Assembly: GCA_016550415.1 (NCBI GenBank)
Contig: JABXGU010000449.1
Location: 1 to 5,197, forward strand
Origin: an archaeon
GTDB taxonomy: Archaea > Asgardarchaeota > Hermodarchaeia > Hermodarchaeales > Hermodarchaeaceae
Direction of reading: 5' to 3'
DNA: 5,197 nt
This document shows positions 1 through 5,197 of this stretch, in pieces. The notes beneath the pieces were generated by a model. It was not told the origin of the DNA. It did no database searches and saw only the letters and a list, made by a program, of their open reading frames with translations. Every line of letters starts with the position of its first letter. Position 1 is the stretch's first letter. The translations under genes and the position numbers were made by a program.

Positions 1-1220
1 CCTTCACTGTCGTTTTTGATTGTGACACCTAGATATTGCTTATATTTTTCATTCCAGACAGATGGTAGCTCTGATACTTTGATTTTTCCAGCGAAGAGGC
101 CTCTTTCAATTTCGAATCGGATGATAACATGGAGTGAGTAGGTTACCTCATCAGCTTCGATACGGATTTTTGAGCGTTTTACATTGTTGATGGCACGCAC
201 AAATTTGTTAGTATTAATGTCTTTGAAGAGTCCTCCAGTGAATTTGTTAAGTTTGGGGAGGAAGAATCGAACGAATTCCGGAGAGCGCCCAACAACATTT
301 TCTACAAAACGAGATTGGGATTCGTGAATACCATAACTAGATGCATCGCCTACTGGTTGGAACTTCCACTTCTGGGGGTAGTTTTGTTCGTAAATCGCGT
401 GTCCTGTCTCATGGAGTGTAGAGTAGAGGGCTGATGCAAAATTCTTTTCAAAGTAGTGTGTAGTGATGCGTACATCTGAGTAGTAGCCAGTTGTGAAGGG
501 ATGTTCTGTTTCATCTATTCGACCTCCTGCCTCAGGTGATGTTATATCGAATTTTAGGAAGTCTGCTAGAGCAATTGCTATTCGTCGCTGTATTTCTAAT
601 GGAACCGGGCGATTAAGAAAGGATATGTCCATGCCCTTGGTAGCTTTAATACAACGGTCTGCAAGTGGAACTAGGTGTGTACGGAGTTCGCTGAAGACAC
701 TAGCAATAATGTCCTCAGTCATCTTCGGTTCAAAGAGATCTATGAGAGCATCATAGGGTGTAGCAGTTTCTTTCACCTTCATCAGAATATCTGCGCGTTG
801 CTTCGAGAGTTTGACTAGCTTTTCTAGCTCTGGTTCAAAAAGTGACCAGTCCTTCGCAGCCTTTGCCTTTTTCCAGACATTAACTGTTTTGGCAGTTTGC
901 CTAGCCAGTGCTGCGACTAGCTCTTCAGGGATTTTTGTAGCTACATCATGTGATTGACGAATAAGGTGGATATTTCGTTTCTGTACAGGATTCAGTTTTT
1001 CAAGGGTTGCTTTTCGCTCAAGCTCTTTCAGTAATTTTCCGATTTCTGGGCTTTTAGATATCCTATGCACCATTTGTTGGAGTAAAGCTAATTGTTCACC
1101 ACGCTGTGCATATGCTGCTGGCGGAATATACACTTCCATATCCCAATTCATAATCTGACGAATTGTTTGGATTAAGGTGACTTCTCTTTCTTTTACCATA
1201 AGCTCGTCATAAGCTTTCAT
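1..1220 (-). CDS. M32 family metallocarboxypeptidase (Taq/Pfu carboxypeptidase type), C-terminus cut by the window edge
   Basis: This gene encodes a probably cytosolic zinc or cobalt carboxypeptidase that removes single residues from peptide C-termini. The first 406 codons are visible without a stop; the family is usually about 500 residues, so roughly 95 C-terminal residues lie off the left edge. The M32 motifs appear in order: an N-terminal WD...R block (W26, D27, R40, then GEQLALLQ), DVRITT (D249, R251, T253), the metal site HETGH (H270, E271 as catalytic base, H274), HESQS (H299; E300 as third metal ligand) and IRIEAD (352-357). The late family motif containing QDxHW should lie outside the window. 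There is no signal peptide or membrane segment, so it acts in the cytosol. ATG at 1220 is chosen because GGAG lies 9 bases upstream, and an in-frame TGA (1262-1260) leaves no better start. The gene is divergent from the aminotransferase. The family call is very secure; the peptide preference is unknown. Confidence 0.96.
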   Translation of the reverse strand, partial: MKAYDELMVKEREVTLIQTIRQIMNWDMEVYIPPAAYAQRGEQLALLQQMVHRISKSPEIGKLLKELERKATLEKLNPVQKRNIHLIRQSHDVATKIPEELVAALARQTAKTVNVWKKAKAAKDWSLFEPELEKLVKLSKQRADILMKVKETATPYDALIDLFEPKMTEDIIASVFSELRTHLVPLADRCIKATKGMDISFLNRPVPLEIQRRIAIALADFLKFDITSPEAGGRIDETEHPFTTGYYSDVRITTHYFEKNFASALYSTLHETGHAIYEQNYPQKWKFQPVGDASSYGIHESQSRFVENVVGRSPEFVRFFLPKLNKFTGGLFKDINTNKFVRAINNVKRSKIRIEADEVTYSLHVIIRFEIERGLFAGKIKVSELPSVWNEKYKQYLGVTIKNDSE

Positions 1221-1229
1221 ATTCTTCAG

Positions 1230-1233
1230 CTCC
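1230..1233 (-). promoter_or_regulatory. Ribosome binding site of the M32 carboxypeptidase gene
   Basis: Read on the minus strand, the sequence TTTGGAGCTGAAGAAT precedes the ATG. The GGAG core sits 9 bases before the start, a normal Shine-Dalgarno spacing, and it decides the start at 1220. Confidence 0.6.
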
Positions 1234-1407
1234 AAAGAAACTAATTGGTGATAGCTACATCATTTGCTTACTCGAACCTTAAAAGACAGTTGGAAAGTCA
1301 ATATCTATCATATCATTTTTCTTTGGAGTTGATTTGATTTTTTTACGAACAACCATCTACTTTTTAGAATTCAAAGAGAGCTGGCTAGCTAACCCAACTA
1401 TTGATAT

Positions 1408-1412
1408 GGTGG
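1408..1412 (+). promoter_or_regulatory. Ribosome binding site that decides the aminotransferase start
   Basis: GGTGG lies 9 bases before the ATG at 1422. GGTG complements the 16S rRNA 3' end and is a usual archaeal form of the Shine-Dalgarno site. A longer in-frame version would start with TTG at 1401, but nothing comparable sits at a normal distance from it and this site would then fall inside the coding sequence. The ATG at 1422 is therefore preferred. Confidence 0.55.
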
Positions 1413-1421
1413 GATAAGCGA

Positions 1422-2522
1422 ATGGGTGACATCTCACATATATTAAAACCTCATATTCTTGAAACTGAACCCTATAGCCCAACAGCAGTGTTAAGAAAGC
1501 TGTATGAGGTTCGGTCAGATTATGCACGCTTGATGGGAAACGAACTCCCCTTTGGCGTATCACCTAAGGTACGACAAGCCATCATTGATATGATACCTAA
1601 AGCGCACCTTTATCCTGACTCTTCATACTATGAGTTGAAACAGGCTCTCGAACAATATACTGGTTTTAATGAAACGCATCTAGTCGTAGCTAATGGATCA
1701 ACTCAATTTCTCGATGCCTTCTATTATGGTTTCATTGAGCCTAGCGACTCTGTTCTTTTTGTCCCACCTGATTATGGTCCGTATCGTATTCGTCTAAAAA
1801 TCTGTGGTGGACTTGCCCAGATGGCTCCACGTTCCCCCCCTGACTATTCTTGGAAGATAGACCATGTCTTTGATGTTATCACTCCGCAAACGAAGGTTCT
1901 AGTGATTGTTAGCCCCAACAATCCTGTGGGCAATTGCATACGTGAAGCTGATTTCCGCCGCATCCTTGAAGAGAATCTCTTAGTTGTGTTGGACGAGGCT
2001 TATTTTGAATTTGCAGATGAAACCCTTGCTCACCTCGTAAAGGAATACTCTAACCTTGTTGTAACACGAACATTTGCCAAAGCCTTTGGATTCGCAGGTC
2101 TACGTCTTGGCTATGCCATCACAACACCACAACTAGCAACATATCTAACCAAGGTGCTTCATCATTTCCCCGTTAATTCGCTAACTGCAAAAGCAGCTAT
2201 TGCAGCCCTTGAAGATAAAGAATATCTAGAATATGTACAACGTGAAATACGAGCAGGTCGCACCTACTTGTACGATGAGCTTAACCGGCTTCCTGATGTT
2301 CATGCCTTCCCTTCCAAGACGAATTTTGTCCTCTGCCAATTCAATACGCCTAATATCTCCTCCAACGACATTGCTCAACAACTTCTCAACCAAGGAATCA
2401 TTGTACGCGATTACACTGGCAAGGCAGGATTAGACGGTCAATTCATTCGAATAACTGTAGGTACAAAGGAACAAAACGATGCATGTATACGAGGAATAAC
2501 GGAAGCCCTTCAAACCAAATAA
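1422..2522 (+). CDS. PLP-dependent aminotransferase, histidinol-phosphate aminotransferase (HisC)-like
   Basis: A complete 366-residue fold-type I aminotransferase, the usual HisC length (about 350-370). Visible parts are the substrate-side block GNELPFGVSP (39-48; HisC proteins have a NENPFGPSP-like block), the PLP-phosphate loop ANGSTQ (90-95), SPNNPVG (164-170, with N167 expected to contact the PLP ring oxygen), DEAY (191-194, D191 pairing with the pyridine nitrogen), TFAKAFGFAGLR (217-228, with K220 the Schiff-base lysine and R228 a phosphate ligand) and FIRITVGT (341-348, with R343 the likely carboxylate binder). HisC converts histidinol phosphate and 2-oxoglutarate to imidazole acetol phosphate and glutamate, in either direction. 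No other histidine gene is in the window, so an aromatic or other amino-acid aminotransferase is possible; CobD-type threonine-phosphate decarboxylases share this fold and are a less likely alternative. It is probably cytosolic. The family is secure, the substrate is not, so no gene symbol is given. Confidence 0.9.
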   Translation: MGDISHILKPHILETEPYSPTAVLRKLYEVRSDYARLMGNELPFGVSPKVRQAIIDMIPKAHLYPDSSYYELKQALEQYTGFNETHLVVANGSTQFLDAFYYGFIEPSDSVLFVPPDYGPYRIRLKICGGLAQMAPRSPPDYSWKIDHVFDVITPQTKVLVIVSPNNPVGNCIREADFRRILEENLLVVLDEAYFEFADETLAHLVKEYSNLVVTRTFAKAFGFAGLRLGYAITTPQLATYLTKVLHHFPVNSLTAKAAIAALEDKEYLEYVQREIRAGRTYLYDELNRLPDVHAFPSKTNFVLCQFNTPNISSNDIAQQLLNQGIIVRDYTGKAGLDGQFIRITVGTKEQNDACIRGITEALQTK

Positions 2523-2544
2523 CAAGCATATTTCAGGTGTCCTT

Positions 2545-2627
2545 TTCAAACATCCTATAGACCATTAATGGGACACTATGCAGGTCAACCTGCTAGTATT
2601 ATCTATGAATTCAAACCATCCTATTAG
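2545..2627. repeat. Imperfect direct repeat in the kinase leader (copies at 2545-2560 and 2610-2627)
   Basis: Copy one is TTCAAACATCCTATAG and copy two is TTCAAACCATCCTATTAG. They differ only by two single-base insertions in the second copy. Their starts are 65 bases apart, close to six DNA helical turns, so both copies would face the same side of the helix. The pair could bind one regulator twice or be a small local duplication; chance cannot be excluded. Confidence 0.4.
2580..2593. promoter_or_regulatory. Inverted repeat GCAGGT-CA-ACCTGC, candidate operator
   Basis: Six perfectly paired bases flank a two-base centre. It sits about 70 bases before the kinase ATG and just upstream of the TATA-like stretch at 2597-2608, a plausible place for a dimeric helix-turn-helix regulator. 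The two-base loop is too small for a stable RNA hairpin, which favours a DNA-binding site over a terminator. The function is inferred from position and symmetry alone. Confidence 0.35.
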
Positions 2628-2651
2628 GCAGCAAACTTTTCTCCTATGAAA

Positions 2652-2656
2652 GAGGG
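2652..2656 (+). promoter_or_regulatory. Ribosome binding site of the FGGY kinase gene
   Basis: GAGGG sits in AAAGAGGGATTGCT, about 6-7 bases before the ATG at 2663. This is a good Shine-Dalgarno match at normal spacing. No other in-frame start lies just upstream, so the kinase start is well supported. Confidence 0.65.
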
Positions 2657-2662
2657 ATTGCT

Positions 2663-4195
2663 ATGCCTGAGAAGTACATTATAGCTAGTGACTTGGGCAC
2701 CAGTGCAACCAAGACAAGCATCATTGATTTGAAAGGCAATATACTGGGTACAGCCAGTAAATCCTATCAAGTTGAATATCCCCATGAGGGTTGGGCTGAA
2801 CAAGACCCTCAAGACCATTGGAATGCAATAAAGACTACAACACGCCAAATCATTGACGCCACAAAGATTGACCCTCGTGATGTTGCAGCCTTTACATTAG
2901 ACGCAATGATGCTATCTGTTATCCCCGTTGATAAGAAAGGACGCCCTTTAAGAAAGACAATCCTTTGGCTTGATGTTCGTGCTACAGATTATGTCACTGA
3001 TTACCAGAACCAGTTCCCCCTTGGTGACCTTCTAACTAAAGGCGTCATTCCCGTCGCTTCCGCCAAGGATCCAATACCCAAACTTCTATGGATAAAGGAT
3101 AAGGAACCTAGAATTTTCAAAGAAGCAGATCGGTTTGTAGATGTAAAAGACTGGATTCTCTACAAATGTGGCGTTGGCGATTTCTATACTGACTGGAGCT
3201 GCGCTTGTCTTTGGAATTATTTCAACCTTAACACAAAACAGGCTGAACCTGAACTCATCGAAGAAGGCATTGGAATCCCAATGGACAAACTTTCCCATCT
3301 CGCAAAGACCACAGATGTACTAGGTAACCTCTCTTCTGAAGCTTCTAATGAATTAGGTCTTACAAAGGAGACAAAAATTGTCTGCGGGTGTGGCGATGTT
3401 CCCGCTGTAGCTATAGGCTCTGGTGCAATCACTGATGGTAAGCCCCATCTATATGTGGGTTCATCTGGGTGGATTGCCCAGCATCAGGAGCAGGTACAAT
3501 TCGACTTCAGTGGCGCTGGAACCATTGCCAGTGCAAATCCCGATCGCCTACTCCTAACAGGTCAAATGGAAAGTGCCGGAGCATGCTTATCTTGGCTTGT
3601 TGATAATGTCTACACAACAGAGTCTCAAGAGGCTAAGACAAAGAATATTGACGTCTATGACCTTGTTATCAAGGCTGCGTCTGCAATACCTCCTGGAAGT
3701 AATAATCTCATTTATCTACCGTGGCCAGTGGGCGAACGCTGTCCATTCATCAATCCTTATGTACGCAGTGCCTTTCTCAATCTTAGCCTAGACCATACAC
3801 GAGCTCATCTTGCACGTAGTGTCTTGGAGGGAGTTGCCTACAATACTCGCTGGGTGAAAGACGCCCTAGCTTCAATGGACCACAAAGTAACCTCCTTGAA
3901 TGTCTGTGGTGGCGGTGCTAAAAGCGATTTATGGCTGCAAATCTTTGCTGATGTTCTTAATGTTCCTCTCCATAGGGTTACAACTCTGCAGGATGCAGGA
4001 TCAGTAGGTGTTGCCTTAGTAGCGTCGGTTGCACTAGGTTATTTCAAATCGTTTGGTGAACTAGAAAAGGTATTCAAGGTGGATCAAGTAATAAGCCCCA
4101 ATCCTGAAACAGTTGCCATTTATGAACAGTTATATCAGGATTTTCGGGGAATCTTCGATCAGTTCAGTGCTGTATGCTATCAGCTTAACGCTTAA
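2663..4195 (+). CDS. FGGY-family carbohydrate kinase, xylulokinase-like
   Basis: A complete 510-residue sugar kinase of the two-domain actin-like ATPase fold, the normal length for xylulokinase. The N-terminal FGGY domain (about 4-255) shows the phosphate-1 loop DLGTSATKTS (10-19), GWAEQDP (43-49), which is typical of FGGY kinases, WLDVRATD (102-109) near the sugar site, and CGCGDVPA (241-248), where D245 is the expected catalytic base. The C-terminal domain (about 260-455) shows the phosphate-2 loop YVGSSGW (264-270), LPWPVGERCPF (352-362, the counterpart of the LPY-GERTP block in XylB proteins), LEGVAYNTRW (388-397) and the adenosine motif CGGGAKSDLW (415-424), followed by DAGSVGVAL (444-452). 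Xylulokinase phosphorylates D-xylulose with ATP for the pentose phosphate route. No xylose isomerase, transporter or regulator is visible, so gluconate, ribulose or another polyol or ketose remains possible. The kinase family is near certain, the sugar is not. Confidence 0.92.
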   Translation: MPEKYIIASDLGTSATKTSIIDLKGNILGTASKSYQVEYPHEGWAEQDPQDHWNAIKTTTRQIIDATKIDPRDVAAFTLDAMMLSVIPVDKKGRPLRKTILWLDVRATDYVTDYQNQFPLGDLLTKGVIPVASAKDPIPKLLWIKDKEPRIFKEADRFVDVKDWILYKCGVGDFYTDWSCACLWNYFNLNTKQAEPELIEEGIGIPMDKLSHLAKTTDVLGNLSSEASNELGLTKETKIVCGCGDVPAVAIGSGAITDGKPHLYVGSSGWIAQHQEQVQFDFSGAGTIASANPDRLLLTGQMESAGACLSWLVDNVYTTESQEAKTKNIDVYDLVIKAASAIPPGSNNLIYLPWPVGERCPFINPYVRSAFLNLSLDHTRAHLARSVLEGVAYNTRWVKDALASMDHKVTSLNVCGGGAKSDLWLQIFADVLNVPLHRVTTLQDAGSVGVALVASVALGYFKSFGELEKVFKVDQVISPNPETVAIYEQLYQDFRGIFDQFSAVCYQLNA

Positions 4196-4211
4196 CCAAT
4201 CATTTGCCTGA

Positions 4212-4236
4212 CTTTTCTTTTCTCTATTCTTTCCTT
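4212..4236 (+). terminator. T-rich pyrimidine tract, probable archaeal-type terminator of the kinase gene
   Basis: Starting 17 bases after the kinase stop codon, 24 of 25 bases are C or T, with TTTT, TTTT and TTT runs and no GC-rich hairpin before them. Hairpin-free T-rich tracts are the usual intrinsic terminator in archaea. If the organism is bacterial, this reading weakens. Confidence 0.4.
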
Positions 4237-4273
4237 GACACTCAGAAGTCAATTGATTGATGCAACCATTGAC
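4235..4273. promoter_or_regulatory. Cluster of TTGAC/GTCAA words before the oligoendopeptidase gene
   Basis: TTGAC occurs at 4235-4239 and 4269-4273 on the plus strand, and its complement GTCAA at 4248-4252. The middle copy extends into TCAAT-TG-ATTGA (4249-4260), a 5+5 bp inverted repeat. GTCAAT (4248-4253) also pairs with ATTGAC (4268-4273). The cluster lies 41-79 bases before the next start codon, a likely promoter-proximal position. It is a possible operator with no known regulator. Confidence 0.25.
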
Positions 4274-4313
4274 CTTTTAACGTGAATAGGGTTATGGCTT
4301 TAGAGTGTTCAAA

Positions 4314-5197
4314 ATGACAGAATCAGATATGTCATGGAATCTTAATCCCCTTGTGAAATCAACAAAGCCTGAGGATTTCAAAGCCCAGCTTGACAAGGTT
4401 GTTGCTGAAGCAGAGCAACTAGCCTCTGAATACAAGGGGAAAATCGAATCACTTGATGCAGAAGGACTTCTTGTCCTTATTAAGCGCATGGCGGATTCTT
4501 TCTATGCTCGTGAAGGGTTTATAGTATATGCTTTCAGAAAATATGATGCAAATTCATTAGATACAGAAGCTAAGCAAATCAATGATATTGCCCGTAGGGC
4601 TCTTATGAAAGTTCGACAACTACTTGCCTTCGTTGATATTGAAACTGCCAAACTAATCTCTAAGAATCCTAAATTAATAGATGATCCCCGACTGGCAGAA
4701 TATCGCCATTCTCTAGAACGCTTGAAGCGCCAGGCACCATATTATCTTTCGGATGCAGAAGAGCAACTGGTTATCCAAAAAGACCGATTTGGAATTGATT
4801 CTTGGTATCAGCTTCAAGGTGATTGGCTTTCCACACGTGTTTTCGAAATCGAAGTAGATGGCGAGAAAAAAATAATGCATTATGGAGAAATAGTCGCACT
4901 TTATGAGCATCCAAATAGACAGCTTCGCAAAGAAGCTAACCGTATTGTCTACGAAGGTCTTGGGCAAGATGAAATTATTTGGGCAAGTGCAATCCGTGCA
5001 ATCTTTGGCAACCATATAGAGATTGGCAAGACACGAAAGTGGCCCAGTGCACGAACATCAAGTCTAATCATCAATGATGTAGATGAGGCTAGCATAGATG
5101 CTCTAATGAAAACCGTGGTTGATAATGTTGGACTCTATAGGCAATATTTAAACTTGAAAGCACAATTGATGAATTTGCCAAAATTAGCTAATTATGA
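4314..5197 (+). CDS. M3B family oligoendopeptidase (PepF-like), C-terminus cut by the window edge
   Basis: This gene encodes the N-terminal part of a probably cytosolic zinc endopeptidase that cuts short peptides internally. There are 294 full codons without a stop; PepF-type enzymes run to about 560-600 residues, so about half is missing. The visible part is the mostly helical N-terminal lobe: WNLNPLV (8-14), an A-E-Y-K-G segment (39-43), the YAFRKYDAN-LDT block (72-84), the YYLSDAEEQL segment (143-152), NRQLRKEANR (201-210, a conserved R-x-E/x-A patch), RKWPSARTSSLI (241-252) and a terminal KLANY followed by D or E. The HExGH zinc motif should lie beyond the right edge, so catalytic competence cannot be judged. 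The start is less certain than for its neighbours: only a weak GAG (4303-4305) lies 8 bases ahead, GTG at 4305 is in frame, and a second ATG lies at 4329. ATG at 4314 places W8 where the family usually begins. Confidence 0.88.
   Translation, partial: MTESDMSWNLNPLVKSTKPEDFKAQLDKVVAEAEQLASEYKGKIESLDAEGLLVLIKRMADSFYAREGFIVYAFRKYDANSLDTEAKQINDIARRALMKVRQLLAFVDIETAKLISKNPKLIDDPRLAEYRHSLERLKRQAPYYLSDAEEQLVIQKDRFGIDSWYQLQGDWLSTRVFEIEVDGEKKIMHYGEIVALYEHPNRQLRKEANRIVYEGLGQDEIIWASAIRAIFGNHIEIGKTRKWPSARTSSLIINDVDEASIDALMKTVVDNVGLYRQYLNLKAQLMNLPKLANY

Larger units (their letters stand above)
1221..1421. promoter_or_regulatory. Divergent intergenic region with the promoters of the carboxypeptidase and aminotransferase genes
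   Basis: The two genes point away from each other, so both promoters should lie here. On the minus strand an A-rich stretch (1338-1320) leads into GAAAAATGATATGATAG (about 1322-1306). This resembles an archaeal BRE plus a degenerate TATA element about 85-100 bases before the carboxypeptidase start. On the plus strand, CTTTTTAGAA around 1360-1369 is a poor TATA candidate for the aminotransferase. An imperfect palindrome, GGCTAGCTAACC with one mismatched pair, occupies 1383-1394. No reading frame here looks like a gene. That the region holds both promoters is a sound inference; the exact elements are guesses. Confidence 0.45.
2523..2662 (+). promoter_or_regulatory. Leader region of the FGGY kinase gene with repeats; probable promoter
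   Basis: This 140-base gap is too long for tight translational coupling and contains ordered repeats. TTCAAACATCCTATAG (2545-2560) recurs in slightly longer form at 2610-2627, and an inverted repeat at 2580-2593 lies between the copies. TATTATCTATGA (2597-2608) could serve as a degenerate TATA element, about 55-65 bases before the kinase start. No hairpin with a following T-run is seen, so there is no clear terminator after the aminotransferase, and read-through from it remains possible. Confidence 0.35.

Noticed and set aside
493..756. An 87-codon plus-strand reading frame
   Set aside because: It lies wholly antisense to the M32 carboxypeptidase, whose motifs run through the same bases. Its translation resembles no family I recognise and no good ribosome binding site precedes it.
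1401..1421. A seven-codon N-terminal extension of the aminotransferase from a TTG start
   Set aside because: The GGTGG ribosome binding site fits the ATG at 1422 and would be inside the coding sequence if TTG were used. The extension adds no conserved family residues.
2537..2576. A GTGTCC...GGACAC hairpin after the aminotransferase stop as a terminator
   Set aside because: The stem is only six pairs, the loop is about 28 bases and no T-run follows, so it should be unstable.
2624..2848. A 74-codon minus-strand frame overlapping the kinase start
   Set aside because: It covers the kinase ATP-binding motif on the other strand and runs across the leader. This is the expected shadow of a real gene.
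4235..4263. A bacterial sigma-70 type promoter starting with TTGACA
   Set aside because: At the expected 17-base distance the sequence reads TGATGC, which is a poor -10 element.
4294..4317. A tiny ATG frame of seven codons whose TGA overlaps the oligoendopeptidase ATG, resembling a coupled leader peptide
   Set aside because: It is very short, and the only Shine-Dalgarno-like AGGG is just 2-3 bases from its ATG. Nothing in its content suggests attenuation control.
4713..5015. A 100-codon minus-strand reading frame
   Set aside because: It is antisense to the oligoendopeptidase coding region, which is continuous and shows conserved family blocks here. The reverse frame has no recognisable motif.

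Overview
The window is a stretch of ordinary chromosome with moderate-to-low GC. It carries four protein-coding genes, three of them on the plus strand. I see no rRNA, tRNA, CRISPR array, insertion sequence or phage gene. The genes are compact and intact and are separated by 118-201 bases. Several archaeal-looking traits are present: short GGTG or GGAG ribosome-binding sites, a T-rich pyrimidine tract rather than a hairpin after one gene, and M32 and M3B peptidases beside a solitary HisC-type aminotransferase. These fit a heterotrophic archaeon, perhaps of the Asgard/Thorarchaeota kind. That placement is only inference, because nothing in the window fixes the domain and all four families also occur in bacteria.

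Layout: positions 1-1220 (minus strand) hold the N-terminal four fifths of an M32 (Taq-type) metallocarboxypeptidase, whose C-terminus lies beyond the left edge. A 201-base divergent intergenic region (1221-1421) separates it from a complete class I/II PLP-dependent aminotransferase of the histidinol-phosphate aminotransferase type (1422-2522, plus). A 140-base leader follows; it contains a 6+6 bp inverted repeat and an imperfect direct repeat. Next comes a complete FGGY-family sugar kinase that most resembles xylulokinase (2663-4195, plus). A 118-base spacer holds a pyrimidine-rich probable terminator and a cluster of TTGAC/GTCAA words. The window then ends inside an M3B oligoendopeptidase F-like gene (4314 to right edge, plus), cut before its zinc-binding motif.

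Working together: two soluble zinc peptidases (one trims C-terminal residues, the other cuts oligopeptides internally) plus an amino-acid-type aminotransferase suggest peptide and amino-acid turnover. The kinase suggests entry of a ketopentose or similar sugar into central metabolism. The spacing, separate leaders and presumed terminator argue against one tight operon, so the shared role is suggested by neighbourhood only. I found no convincing new biological system. The points most worth checking are the repeat architecture in the kinase leader and the true substrates of the aminotransferase and kinase.
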